The translations under genes were made by a program, and so were the position numbers. Below are positions 33,807-46,973 of a stretch of 64,000 nucleotides of DNA, in pieces (within the stretch, counting starts at the first letter, position 1; every line of letters begins with the position of its first letter). The stretch spans positions 21,803,154 through 21,867,153 of the forward strand of contig JASDDO010000028.1 in assembly GCA_030015575.1 (NCBI GenBank), given 5' to 3'. Source of the stretch: Agapanthus africanus. Lineage: Eukaryota > Streptophyta > Magnoliopsida > Asparagales > Amaryllidaceae. Under the pieces are notes generated by a model, which was given only the letters and a program-made list of their open reading frames with translations, made no database searches and was not told the DNA's origin.

Positions 33807-36001
33807 TTAGCGAAGAAACCACGGTCGCATCAGAAGTCCAGACACATCTTAAGGAGGTATCACCTGATAAGGGACATCATAGATCGCCAGGAGATCGAGG
33901 TCCGGAGAGTGGATACCAAAGAGAACACGGCGGATCCATTTAAAAAGGCCATTCCTCAAGCGCAGTTCGAGCGAATTTTGAGATGTTGGGTATGCGGTAC
34001 GCCAGCAACTGGCCTTAGTGCAGATGCTGGGTATTCAGTATGCCAATAACTGGCCTTTTGTGCAAGTGGGAGATTGTTGGATATGTATGCCCTCGAGACC
34101 AGTATTGTATATGTATACATATGGATGCTGGGGATATGTATGTACAGAACAATCTTTCTCAGATTTATAGTATATTATTTGAGATGTCTTTGTTAGAATA
34201 TTTGTATTTATTTCTATTCATATTTTATTCTGCTTGCACATGTTGATAAAGACTCGATACAGTAGTATACTATTATGGCTTGTCTTTATCTTAACATGTA
34301 CATATACTATATATTTCGACCACATGTCGACGAGGGGCGGTGGTTGGTCCCACAACCATTGGTGTGATCACCTAAGATTGTATATGGGTGCTCACTGGGG
34401 GTGAGTACACTGGACGGACTCGCTGAGAACATCTAGATGGTATTATACCTATTATCAGATAGCGGTTCTCTTGTGACATGTGTACAAGTTAGTCTTTGGA
34501 CCTGAGATCGTTATTTGTCTCATGTGAGTTCCCACTGTGCTTTGATCACTACCCTACAACGGCTCTACCGAGTCGTGCAAACAGGTTTTGGTTAAGTACA
34601 GTCCCGAGCCACATAGAGGCAGTGAGTGATTGTCAGGGATTCGTCTCTCCCGATATTAGGGGTTGATATCGCACTATGTTCGATTGGCTAGGACCATAAG
34701 ACCTTGACCAAGGCAGTTGGGATTTACTGATAGGCTGATCAATAGTTTCCCGGATTGGTCCTGAGCCCCATCAGCGCGAATTATCGGGTTATTAGGGTCT
34801 GACATTTACCACCCCTAGATCTGGTATGCGATACTCTTAGATGAAGAGACCGAACTATACGGATATTGTCACGGATAGGCTCAGTAGGGATCCAGATGAG
34901 TTTGCTCGTCGGCTTTCTAGGTACCCGGGTAGCCGTTACGTACAGCTAGTGCCACTGACGTGCTTGTGGATAACCCACTGCCAGCGTACCGTCGAGTCTT
35001 TAGAGTCCCATACAGAGGGTTTCCCTACTTCAAGCGAAACGATATAGAGACCGTATGGTTTTACGGCAGGGTTCGATCACATACGTGTACTTGTGCACGC
35101 ATGATATTCGGGCGGATAATACTAGCAGGCTTTAGTTTAAGATGGATCCTAGTATTATATTGTTGGATTATTTTCGTCTCTTTTGTATTCATATTATTCG
35201 TAATACGGATACGGGTATGTATATACGGTGAGGAGTATTCTTTTAATTTGTTACAAGAGTGCTTTTAGAAGAAGAATCCTCGTTATTTGTTTTAACCATT
35301 TAGTTAAATGGTTAATGAGGTGGAGGTATGAGGTGTTGACTTTTCTTAAGTGAACCATGGCTACTTGTTAACTAACTTGGTGAGTTAAGTGTTACTATTG
35401 AGGCAAGGTGGCATCTAGATATTTTGCACAAAATATCTAGATATTTTGTGATGGAAATAATTGTTTATGATTATCTTTAGATGCTTGCTTTATTGGTCAA
35501 TTATCTTAGCCATTCTTCACTTGATTTTTCTTGAGTTTGCTCTCTACAACTCTCTCATCTCCGCCAAGCTTCTCTTCTTCTACCTCAAGCCTAATAGTCT
35601 CATATGTTGAGAAACCTAGGATTCTTGAAACAAAACATTCCATTATCACTCTCTACATCACCTTGGTTACTTAGATTAGCAAACCAAGTAACTTAGTTAC
35701 CTTAGTTTAAAGGTAGGAGCCCAAAGTAGACACTCTCGGGTGGATCAACTTTGATGCAAGGAGTCGACGATCAAGCTCGATCATAGAGGCGACTAGGAGC
35801 ACACTAAAGGAGAGGAGTGAAGACCCAAAGGACTTGAGCCTCTTGGTATAACTCTTTTCATAGTAGATAGCTTCTTTATTGCTAGTTAGGTTTATGTTAG
35901 ATCCGGTTTAAGATTATTCTAGCACTAAGTTTCGATCGATTGAAAAAAAATTGTTCCGCATTTGGCCACGGAAGTTGGCCGGGTGCTAGCGTAAACTTTC
36001 A
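33807..36001 (+). mobile_element. Ty1/copia element: end of pol and 3' LTR
   Basis: The first 180 bases encode the end of a copia RNase H: KSRHILRRYHLIRDIIDRQE, then VDTKENTADPF. A polypurine tract (CAAGTGGGAGA, 34063-34073) follows, then an LTR beginning TGTTGG at 34075. The LTR probably ends TTTCA at 36001, where the interrupted Tekay-type pol resumes, giving 1.93 kb. TATAT follows at 36002 and could be a target duplication. The 5' part was separated by the LARD insertion and lies left of the window. Long LTRs of this size occur in Angela/Tork-type copia elements, but the lineage is a guess. Confidence 0.75.
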
Positions 36002-38361
36002 TATATATCTATCCGTTCTCCATGAAGATAATGACTTTAAATCTTCAGTGCAAATATAATAGCTGCCAACTCTAAATCATGCGTTGGATAATTGCGCTCA
36101 TGAATCTTCAACTGTCTTGATACACAACCTACAAATTTTCCATGATGGTGTAAAATACATCCAAATCCCTTACCGGATACATCGCAATGCACTACGAAAC
36201 CTCCAGATTGGTCCGGTATTACAAAAATAGGCGCTAATGTCAATCTTGACTTGAGTTCTACAAAATCCTGTTCGCATGCTTCTGACCACACGAATACTTC
36301 ATCTTTACGTGTGAGCTTGGTCAAAGGTGTTGCAATCTTCGAAAAACCTTCTATGAATCTTCGATAGTATCCCGCTAATCCCAAGAAACTTAGAATGTCC
36401 TTCACTGTCTTTGGTGTCGGCCATTTTCTTACTGCTGATAGTTTAGTTGGATCCACAGAGATTCCTTCACCTGAACGATATGCCCGAGAAATCCGACTTG
36501 ATTTAGCCAATACTCGCACTTGCTGTACTTGGCATAAAGTTGATACTGTCGCAAAGTCTCTAGGACAATTCGTAAATGTTCAGCATGCTCTTTCCGATTA
36601 TTTGAATATAGCAGGATGCCGTCGATGAAAATGACAACGAACCTGTCTAGGTACTCTCGAAAAACTTGGTTCATCCGATTCATGAATATGGATGGTGCAT
36701 TGTTCACTCCAAATGGCACCGCGAGAAACTCATAATGACCATAGCAAGTCCTAAATGCCGTCTTCGGAATATCAGACTCTTTGACCTTTACCTGATGATA
36801 ACCCGAACGAAGATCTAATTTTGAGAAAACGCAAGACCCACTTAGCTGATCGAACAGATTGTCGATTCGCGGTAGTGGATACTTATTTTTTATCGTGACT
36901 TCGTTCAGAGCTCGGTAGTCAATGCACATTCTGTATGAACCTTCCTTCTTCTTTACAAGCAAAACTGGAGATCCCCAACTTGAAGTACTGGGATGAATCC
37001 ATCTTTTCTTCAGAAGTTCGTCCAGCTGAGTACGGATCTCCTTCAATCCTTCTGGACCTAACCGATACGGTGCTTTGATCACCGGTTGTGCACCAGGTAC
37101 TAAGTCAATACTGAATTCAAGAGCTCGATCGGGAGGCAAACCTGATATATCTTCAGGAAATATATCGTTGAACTCTCGAACTACCTCTGGCTTCGATTCT
37201 TCCTCTGCTTGCAGTGTTGCATCCACGGCCTTCCTTGGTTTAGCCTTGTATGTGCTAGGCACCAGTGTACGGTCTCCACTCTTGAAATAAAAGACTGGAC
37301 AGTCTAGAATCTCGAACACTACTCTCCTTTGACGATAGTCGATGTTAGCGTAAAAAGTTCCTAGCCGATCCATACCCAAAACTATATCGCAGTTCGGTAT
37401 GTCCAGCACCTTGAAGTCAGCATAAAATTCTCTGCTGCAGACGACCACTGGACACAGGTCGTATCCCAAACTTTCCTTTAGAACGCCGTTCCCTAAACTG
37501 ACATTCCAGCTAGATACGAGCGGTTTAATTAGAATTGCATAAGTTCGGACGAACCGTTGCGACATAAAGCAATGTGATGCTTTAGTATCGAAGAGTGCTA
37601 GTGCAGGAAGTGAAGCTACTAAGATTGTACCTAAGTTGTGTGGAATATGTTTAGGTATAGGAAAAGATACTTTGATATGTATAAAGGTTGAATAAAAGTT
37701 TGAAAGAAAGGGAATTACTAGTGATGACTTGGTCAGTGTCTTCAGCTTCTTCCACAGTCTTTGTGAAAGCCTGTCGCTTAGGTACATTCATCCTTACTGG
37801 GGGAGCATTGCTCTGTCCATTCCTCTGTCCTTAAGGTAGGTTTCTTTGTGCTTGATGGAACTGACGAGGAGGAGGTGCAGTAGGTCCACGAAGAGGTGGA
37901 GCTGGGAGAGAAAGACGATGAGCAAGTGCCTGGATAGCTGGCCGCTGCGGATAGGTGATTGCTGGTCTGGGTGCAATGTTTGGATTGAATCTATGAGGAC
38001 AAGATCCAATATCGTGTGTGGATGAGCCACAGACTAAGAATAGGCGATTAGCACGGCTGCAATCCTTCGCCAGGTGTTCATTTCTTTTGCAATAGAAATA
38101 GAAATATGGACTGGGCCGGTTAAAAGGTACTCCCGATCTCCTGCGTACAAACAATGGCCTGGAAGAGGCCGCTCCTACTATCTGAATAGCAGGGTGCTAC
38201 ACACCGGCAGATTGAAGTCTGCCCTTCTTCTTCACCACTGCCTCATATCTTCGAGCAACCTTCAAAACCAAATTATGGGTTGGGAAATCCCTTGTAGCTA
38301 ATGCAGCTTGGATCTCCGGGTCCAACCCTTGCTGAAATCTTCTAACCCTGATCTCAGCAGT
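36002..38361 (-). mobile_element. Tekay/Del-type gypsy element: RT, protease and part of gag
   Basis: Reading leftward, the order is the gag zinc-knuckle part (about 38.15-37.85 kb, CKRNEHLAKDC), a protease-like part with [19 protein letters not shown] (about 37.65 kb), RT ([31 protein letters not shown]) and the start of RNase H (about 36.4-36.0 kb). The RT wording ([20 protein letters not shown]) is that of Tekay/Del chromoviruses. RNase H is cut at about 36002 by the copia insertion; integrase, any chromodomain and the 3' LTR lie beyond it, off the left edge. The right end continues at 50310 after the Athila insertion. Fossil, with several breaks. Confidence 0.8.
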
Positions 38362-39938
38362 TGTTCATATCAGATTTTTGCATTTTTATACCGCCCAATT
38401 TTTATCACATTGCATATCGGTAGGTACTCTTGAGCCGTGTTTGCTAGTCAATTGCAGGATACAGGTTCTCGGCTCTAAACGGTGAAATTCATGGAAAAAC
38501 ACGACATTGTCCGGGTTCCTGCCAACCACAGATAAAACACGGATCTCCGCTCTTTATCCATCTGTTGCCACACACCAGTTTAAGAGACAAAATGGCAAAT
38601 CAATGTCGTTTTCATGCACAAGGCTCAATGGCAGCACAAGATCCAAGAAATCTACACGGAGCTCGAGGAAATCATAACAAAAAGATCCACATCAAACCAC
38701 CTTTTGCTCAACAGAAATTCTGGAAAAATCGTGAAGAAAATATGAGAAAATATATATACCAGAATAAAGGGTACATCAAACCAGGGGACCACAAAAAACC
38801 ATAGGAGCCAAGTCCTCTAAAGGGCCGCGGAACCGCGGCCAATGGGGGGTCAAGGCCGCGGTTCCGCGGCCGTATGGTGGCATCAGTCGACCTTTTTTCA
38901 GGGACAGATTTGTCTTTTCATTTTAGTTCTGAATGTTGCCCTAGGTTTTTATTTTCCAGCCTATAAATACCCCAGAATCTTGTGAGGCCAAGGGTGCATA
39001 ATCTTGTATTTTTCTAGGTTTAGAATACTTGTTTCTTCTTCCTCTTCTCATCTATTCTCCATTAAAAATCTTGTAGTGAGCTTTTGTGAGTGAAGAATGA
39101 TGAATAAAGAAGATCCGTTTACTTATCATGCTTGTCTTGTTCTTTTATAATTGCTTGTAATCTTAATTTGTTAACTTAGTTGTTGTTATTTCTTGTTGTT
39201 TCTTTCTTTTCTCTTTTCCTTTATCATTAAAACAACCATGATGCTTACGCTTCATCCTTGCCAAGGTGAGGTCGCAAATAGCTAGTTGTTATCTTCTAAT
39301 CTCCTTCTTTCTATCTTCCTCTTTTGTTTTGTTTTCTTTTCACTATGATGTGTGAGTAGTTTCATACTTGTTAGGGTAGGATAAGGGAAGTTTGAGAGAA
39401 GGAAATCTCTCTCACTTTTTCCTTGCCCAACATCTTAAAATCGACTCCCGTTAATTGAACAATCCGTTCCTTACGGCACCCTATCCTACATGATAGCGGT
39501 GATTCCGTAGTGAGACCGGTTGTGGTTGAATTAACCGGAGGTTATGGCTAAGAGCCAAGAACGGACGGACAAGCACAAAAAGGAAGAACTTAAGCGTTGG
39601 AAAGCCTAGCTTATACTCGCAAGTTCCTTCCTAGTCGTGCTAATCCCCATTGTTGCCGATTACCGTAACACCGATATTAAGAGAGGCAACGAAAGAAGTG
39701 GGTGACTCCTAACTCAAACTAACCTAATCCTAACCCTAACAAGCTCTCTTTACATATCATTTTAACACTTAGATAATCATAAACAAAATCTGGACTTTCG
39801 GACTTAACTCGTTAAAACACATAGAAAAAGATTCTCATCTCCCTGCGGACGACCCTTACTCAATCGGCTAGCTACAAGAGAAACCGTCTTGATTGCGGTA
39901 ATTAACTAAACTTGAACACGCAGAATCGCTAACAATCA
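38362..39938 (+). mobile_element. 5' LTR of the Athila element
   Basis: It begins TGTTCATATC and ends AACAATCA. It holds paired GC palindromes (38823-38840 and 38854-38871) about 90-140 bp upstream of the TATA box CTATAAATACCCC (38961). Confidence 0.9.
38823..38871. promoter_or_regulatory. Paired GGCCGCGG palindromes upstream of the Athila TATA box
   Basis: GGCCGCGGAACCGCGGCC and GGCCGCGGTTCCGCGGCC, each a palindrome and complementary to each other, are separated by 13 bases. They recur in the 3' LTR at 49188-49235 with one change. Confidence 0.7.
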
Positions 39939-39940
39939 AA

Positions 39941-39959
39941 TGGCGCCGTTGCCGGGGAG
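39941..39959 (+). other. Primer binding site of the Athila element (Asp tRNA type)
   Basis: TGGCGCCGTTGCCGGGGAG begins two bases after the LTR end. This site, complementary to the 3' end of an Asp tRNA, is characteristic of Athila and several other plant gypsy elements. Confidence 0.85.
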
Positions 39960-41168
39960 ACGGTAGTTTATTTCTTTGTGTAATTTCGGGTTAACTTGTG
40001 AATATAAATATAACCGAAAAACAAAACAAAAAAAATAATATACTTTGTAAAAAAAAATCATCTTGTTTTTTTTATTAGTTTTTGTGCAAGTGTGCAGGAT
40101 AATACGGAGTTCAAGTTCAGTGCCAAAGACGTGGGAAGATAGACCCATATTCGCGGCTACACCGCGACGGATCCAAACGAAGCAAACGTCTACTGAAACA
40201 TTCTGGAGCAGATACAGTGAGTAAATAAATATTCAGGACATCCAGACAAGCAGAGGAGACCAAGACCAGCACCTCCACAAAATTTGCAAGCCCAACTCCC
40301 TGTTCCTGCCGCGGATCCGCGGCATAAGAGGGCTTAGGCCGCGGAACCACGGTCACTTGGTGTCTTCAGGGTGCCAAACTCTCTGTGAGTCTTTCTCTTC
40401 TCTCTCCCACTCCTCTGGACTCCAATAAATTGTGTTTTTTGCAGCATTCTTTGCACAAACCCTCTTCTCCCTTCCAATAAACTGTTTTTGTGCAGGATTC
40501 TTTGCGCTGCGCTAAAAATAAAAATTGTTTGCAGTTGATTTGTTATCGCTTTGCATTTCTTAATACGGACTTAAGGGGCTTGAAACCAATTCAGATTGGG
40601 TGGGGATTTCATCACCCTTCCCAGGACCCCAAAAATCACAAAAAGCATATGCATTGACCATTGTTAAAAATTAAAAAATACTAGACTCGGCCCTAAGGAC
40701 TTCGCGCTCAATAGGACAGAGGACTAGTTACAGGCATCGGCCATTTATCCTATCTGACTTTTGCGGTGCCTAGGCAAGTGTGACGAAGGCAAGTGGTTAT
40801 TTAATTAAGGAACTTCGCGAAAGCGTTGGACAACCTCCCACTTACCTGGCACTTATCTGGCCGCATTAGACAAAGAAGAGGCGGTTTGAGGTCCTATTTC
40901 TAGCCCTCTGGAACAGTTAGGAGCAAGTCTAGTTGACCCTAGATCTAGGTGAGATTGTGCATATCTTATTTGTGATTGCTTAAAGCCGTAAGTCCGTACA
41001 TATATCTGTAAAGATCTTTCCAAAAAAAAAAGAAAAAAATCAAAAACTTTTATAAAAACTTGCCCTTTGTCGCCAAATCCATTTTTCACCCACCACCCAT
41101 CGTTTTCTCCATTGACGTTTTCTTACCCTCACCTTCTCCGCTTTGACTATACTAAACTCGTTTAGTGT
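39960..41168 (+). mobile_element. Athila leader, non-coding
   Basis: This is 1.2 kb between the primer site and the first methionine of the gag-pol region. It contains GC-rich palindromic phrases (GCCGCGGATCCGCGGC near 40309) like those in the LTR, and short direct repeats around 40435-40505 (TTTGTGCAGGATTCTTTGC type). No gene was seen. Confidence 0.7.
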
Positions 41169-44100
41169 ATGTCCACTTGGACTCGGGACACTAGTGCCCG
41201 TCTAGTCCGCGTTACGTTAGTCGCTATCGACTACGCGATCGACTCCGACGTCGAAACTCCGTCCACTCCTCTTTCACCCCTTCCTTTGCCGGCCAACTCC
41301 GACGTTGACCGGAATTCTGTCCATACATCTTCACCTTCACCTTCACCAACCTCTTCTTCCGCGATGTCAGGATTTAATCCGAACATCTCTTTGACTACCC
41401 CTGGATTGGCTCCACCTCCTACGGAGACCAATAACCCACCACCACCGCCTGTTGTAGCGCCGCAGCGAATCGTGCTCCAGGATCGTTTCTATCCCACCCG
41501 TTCTGCTCTTCCCACCTGCCTTTCTCTTCCACCGGCCAATGGGAACAACTTTGAAATTAAGCCCCACTTCATCAACATGCTTCCACGATTTCATGGGCTT
41601 GAATCTGAAGATCCCTATATCTTCATCAATAAATTTCAAAACGTCTGTGCCATGATGAAAACCACCCAACTGTCGGACGATGCTATACGTCTACGGGTCA
41701 TTCCGTTCATTTTATGCGATCTTGCTGAAAAATGGCTGTATAGCACCGCTTCCCATTCCATAACCAGTTGGGACGAGTTTGTTAAAGCGTTTCTCAAAAA
41801 GTTCTATCCGAATCATAAAACCGCAAGGATTCGCAATGAAATCAACCAATTCTCTCAGCTTCCTTCTGAACCATTCTGGAAGTGCTTTGACCGGTACAAA
41901 GACCTTCTTGTTCAGTGTCCTCACCACGGTATAGAGAAATGGAAGCTTTGCCAAACCTTATACGAGGGCCTGAACCCAGCAACGAAGCAGTTGTTGGAAA
42001 CCATCTGTCAGGGCCACTTCCTATCGAAATCTGACGAGGAAGCGTGGCAATTCTTTGACGACCTTGCGGAGCAAACGCTACAGTGGGAGAGCACCAGACC
42101 GACTTCTTCTTCTTCTACCTCCACTTCTATCGGTCAGTCTAAGGTAGGAATTCACCAACTTGATGTCTCTATTGCGATGAAAGCTGAAATGGCTGCAATA
42201 ACACGAAAGCTTGAAGCGATAGAGAGCAAATTTTCTTCTCCTGCCCCTGTTCTTCCCCTTCGTACCATCTGCGCTTGTTGTTCCGATCCTTCTCACTTGA
42301 CCGAAGAGTGTCCTTACAATCCACCATCGCAAGGACAGGATCAGGTTAATGCTGCATTCCAGCAAAGACCGAGGAATGATCCATACTCTTCCACCTACAA
42401 TCCCGGTTGGAGGAACCACCCCAATTTCGCCTGGAATCAGAATCATATCCAAGGCAACAATTTCCAAAGGGCCCCTCCGCAACAACAAGCGCAACAACAA
42501 ACTCAACAGCAATTTCAGCAGCCCTTCCAACCCCAACCTTTCCAAAATCAGACGAACAACTTTGCACCCAACAATTCTTTTCCACCAAACAACTTTGTTC
42601 CGTCAAACAACGATAAGGTTTCCTCACTCGAACGAAGTCTGGAGGCGTTCGTAAAACAATCGACTCAATCCACCGCCAACATCCAGTCCTCCATTCAGTC
42701 CTTAGTGCAACACACTGCCGCACACGGGCAAAGCATCAAGACCATCGAGGCCCAGATTGCACAACTGAATGCGGCCTTAAGCGAGCGAGAGAAGGGGAAG
42801 CTCCCGTCCCGGCCACTCCCAAATCCCGGTCACCCACATAATGCACATGTTGCTCTTGAACAACAGAACCATAATGTGAGTGCCGTGACCACTCTGAGAT
42901 CAGGAAGGATGCTGCAAAACAACATTGGCAAACGGATCAACGATGACACCCCGGCCGCTGCTTCTCCTCCTTCTTCTTCTTCTCCTGCTTCTTCATCTTC
43001 TGAGCCTATTCTCCGTTCTTCACAAGGCTCTCCTTCCTCTTCTTCTGCTTTGAATGGACCCGCTTCTCACTCCACGAAAACACCTGTTCTGGGATCCGTT
43101 CCAACTCTACAATCTCCTCCACAAGCATTAGACTCAACCAATTTTAAAAATGTTCCATTTCCAAACAGGTTAAGGTCTAATAAACAAAATCCTCAAATGG
43201 AGAAGATTCTGGAGTTATTTAAGCAGGTTAACATTAACATTCCTCTTTTAGATGATGTCCAACAAGTCTCGTCCTACGCGAAAATCTTAAAAGACTTGTG
43301 CACGAAAAAGAGGAAATCTCAGGTATCAAAGAAAGTCTTCTTGACTAGTGCTGTGAGTGATGCCCTTACCCAATCTTTACCACAAAAACGGAAGGACCCT
43401 GGCTGTCCTACGATTTCTATTACCATTGGGGATAAGAACATCAACCGCGCACTATTAGATCTTGGTGCCAGTGTTAACCTACTTCCGTACTCAGTATACG
43501 AGCAATTAGGCGTCGGAGAGCTGAAACCCACACACTGCACTCTCCAAATGGCCGACCGATCGATCACCCATCCTAAGGGTGAGCTAGAGGATATGTTAAT
43601 AAAAGTCGGGGACTTCATATTCCCCGTTGACTTCATTGTATTAGACACACAGCCTGTAGCTAACCCCCGGAATCAAATTCCGGTGATACCCGGTCGCCCA
43701 TTTCTTGCAACCTCAAATGCTGTGATCAATTGTCGCAATGGTTCGATGAACATCTCTTTTGGAAACATGACAATTGAACTCAACATTTTTAGGTTGGGGA
43801 ATCAGCCCGCCGAACCTAATGCTCATATACTGGACGTCTGCTCGATCCAGGAGATCACCCCAGAAGAATGTGAATTCGAGGAGTTTCTGTTTGATCACGA
43901 TAATCTTAACGCCACTAGTGCGTTCCTCCTCGAATCTGCTGCTGTTTCTGCGCCCGACAACGACTACGAGTGTTTCACGTTCTCGAACGATCTTAGCCGC
44001 GCACAACCCGAGTTTGAATCTTTCAAATTTCTGGATAAGTTACCTGAACCATCCAACTCGGTCGCCTACACTCGTTTTGAACCTTTGCTGGAGTCATTTG

Positions 44101-46973
44101 AGTTCGAGACCTTGGCACCAATCTTGCCTTCCATCGTTTCACCTCCAACGCTCGAACTCAAGCATTTGCCGTCTCACCTTAAGTACGCTTACTTAGGTGA
44201 AAACGAGACCCTCCCTGTCATCATTTCGGCCTCTCTAGCTCCAGAGCAAGAGAAAGCCTTTCTCGCGGTCTTGCACAGCAACAGGCAAGCTTTTGGCTGG
44301 TCCATGGCAGACATCAAGGGGATTAGTCCCCTGATCGTTGAGCATCACATTCATCTGATGGATGATGCCAAACCAGCCCGGGATCCACAAAGACGTCTCA
44401 ATCCAGTCATGAAAGAGGCTGTGAAGAAGGAGATCGTAAAATGTCTAGATAGTGGTATCATTTACCCTATCTCTGATAGCCAGTGGGTTAGCCCCATCCA
44501 CGTTGTCCCCAAGAAATCAGGTATAACAGTCATAACCAACGAGGCGAACGAGTTAATTCCTACTCGCACCCAAACTGGGTGGCGAGTATGCATTGATTAC
44601 AGAAAACTCAACGCCGCAACACGGAAGGACCGCTTTCCGCTACCTTTCATTGACCAGATGCTTGAACGATTGGCTGGACACGAGTACTACTGCTTTCTTG
44701 ATGGCTACTCCGGCTATAATCAAATTCCCATCGCCGAAAAAGACCAGGACAAGACCACTTTCACTTGTCATTTCGGCACGTTTGCATATCGTCGCATGCC
44801 CTTTGGGTTATGCAATGCGCCCGCTACCTTCCAGCGGTGTATGATGGGTATCTTCTCAGACATGGTGGAAAAATTTCTGGAGATTTTCATGGATGATTTC
44901 TCCATCTTCGGAGATTCCTTCAACGAGTGTTTGCTGCATCTTGACACTGTCCTTACCCGATGTAAAGACAAGAATCTCACTTTGAACTGGGAGAAGTGCC
45001 ACTTCATGGTGCGCGAAGGTATTGTCTTAGGACATATCATCTCGCAAAATGGCATAGAGGTTGACAAAGCAAAGATTGAGGTCATTTCCAATCTACCTCC
45101 TCCCCGATGCGTCAGAGATATCCGAGCCTTCCTTGACCATGCCGGTTTCTATAGACGGTTCATCAAGGACTTCAGCAAGATTGCTAGGCCCTTGACTCTT
45201 TTGCTGGCCAAGGATACGCCATTCGAATTCAACTCGAGCTGTGTGACTGCATTCGAGTCATTGAAAAGCTCACTCACTTCTGCTCCCGTTCTTTCTTCAC
45301 CTGACTGGACGCACCCATTTGAGATTATGTGTGATGCATCCGACTTTGCCATTGGTGCTGTCCTTGGACAACACATCAACAAGATGCCGCACGTAATCTA
45401 TTATGCGAGCCGAACCCTGAACGACGCCCAACTCAATTATACAACAACTGAAAAGGAATTCTTAGCTGTTGTATTTGCTTTAGAAAAGTTCAGGCCCTAC
45501 CTCATCGGCTCTCCAGTCATTGTCTACACTGATCATTCTGCTCTGCGCCATCTTTTTGCGAAGAAAGATGCAAAATCTCGGCTAATACGTTGGATCCTCT
45601 TGCTGCAAGAGTTTGACCTTGTCATTAAGGACAAACGAGGATGTGAAAACGTAGTTGCCGACCATCTCTCATGACTTCCTTCTTCACCTTCGCTTCCAAT
45701 TCCGATCAACAACGTTTTCCCGGATGAACAGCTCTTGACAGTATCTTGCGAACCCTGGTTCGCAGATATTGTGAACTATTTGGCCACGGGATTACTACCG
45801 ACTGAATGGTCAAGTCAGGACAGACTTCGCTTCTTATCCCAAGTAAAACACTTTTAATGGGACGAACCCTATCTGTTTAAGTACTGTCCCGACCAGATTA
45901 TTCGTCGGTGTGTCCCGGACGAGGAATTCAAGAGTGTGCTGTCATTTTTCCACGATCAAGCATGTGGCGGGCATTTTGGCCCCAGAAAGACAGCTGAGAA
46001 GATCTTGCAATGTGGTTTCTATTGGCCACAACTTTTCAAAGATGCTCATGACTATTGCAAGACTTGCTCCCGGTGCCAACACATGGGCCGGATATCCCGG
46101 AGGAACGAGATGCCGCTCCAACCGATCTTGGTTGTGGAGATTTTCGATATTTGGGGGATAGATTTCATGGGGCCGTTTCCCAGCTCTTTTGGGAACTTGT
46201 ACATCCTTCTCGCTGTTGATTACGTCTCTAAATGGGTCGAGGCTGTGCCCAGCCGGACTAACGACAACAAGGTTGTCGTTAGGTTCCTTAAAGAAAACAT
46301 TTTCTCCCGGTTTGGGCACCCCCGATCGATCATTAGCGACAATGGAAGTCATTTCTGCAACAAAACCTTCGAGGCCTTGATGCAGAAATATTCCATTAAT
46401 CATAAGCTATCCACGCCCTACCACCCCCAAACCTGCGGGCAAGCCGAAGTTTCAAATCGGCAAATCAAGCAGATACTGGAGAAGACAGTTTCCAAGAACC
46501 GTAAGCATTGGTCGCTGAAACTCACTAATGCCCTTTGGGCATTTTGAACCGTTTATAAGACCGACCTTGGCATGTCTCCCTATCGGCTTGTGTACGGAAA
46601 AGCCTGCCACCTACCTGTCGAAATAGAGCATCGCGCGTTTTGGGCGATAAAGGAGCTGAATCTGTCTCTCGAAGATGCGGGCAGCCATCGAAAGCTGCAG
46701 CTGAACGAATTGAGCGAGCTTAGTGATGAGGCTTACGATAACGCGGTTGTCATTAAGAATCGAACGAAAGTGTTTCACGATAAACACCTGTTGCGCAAAA
46801 CCTTCGTACCTGGTCAGCAGGTACTGCTTTACGACACCCGACTTCACTTCCATCCAGGAAAGCTCAGATCTCGCTGGAAAGGGCCGTATTTTGTGCAGAA
46901 TGTGTATCCGCAGGGCGCTGTGGATTTGGAGAATCCAAAGGACGGTTCATTTTTCAAAGTGAACGGACACTGA
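41169..46973 (+). mobile_element. Athila gag-pol region
   Basis: Domains in order are a gag core (about residues 140-290 of the reading, FHGLESEDPYIFINKF to YEGLNPATKQLLE), a CCHC zinc knuckle CACCSDPSHLTEEC near 42270, a Q-rich stretch and coiled-coil-like part, aspartic protease with DLGASVNLLP (43.46 kb), RT with FMDDFSIFG (44.89 kb), RNase H (CDASDFAIGAVLG, TDHSALRHLF; 45.3-45.6 kb), then integrase with HHCC part (about 45.95-46.08 kb), core ([24 protein letters not shown] type) and C-terminal part (to 46.97 kb). The first methionine at 41169 is followed by a serine/proline-rich N-terminus. About three breaks; most of it still reads openly. Confidence 0.9.

Noticed and set aside
36002-36006. 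TATAT as target duplication of the copia element
   Set aside because: The left copy is outside the window and the run is low-complexity, so it is noted in the copia entry but not claimed.
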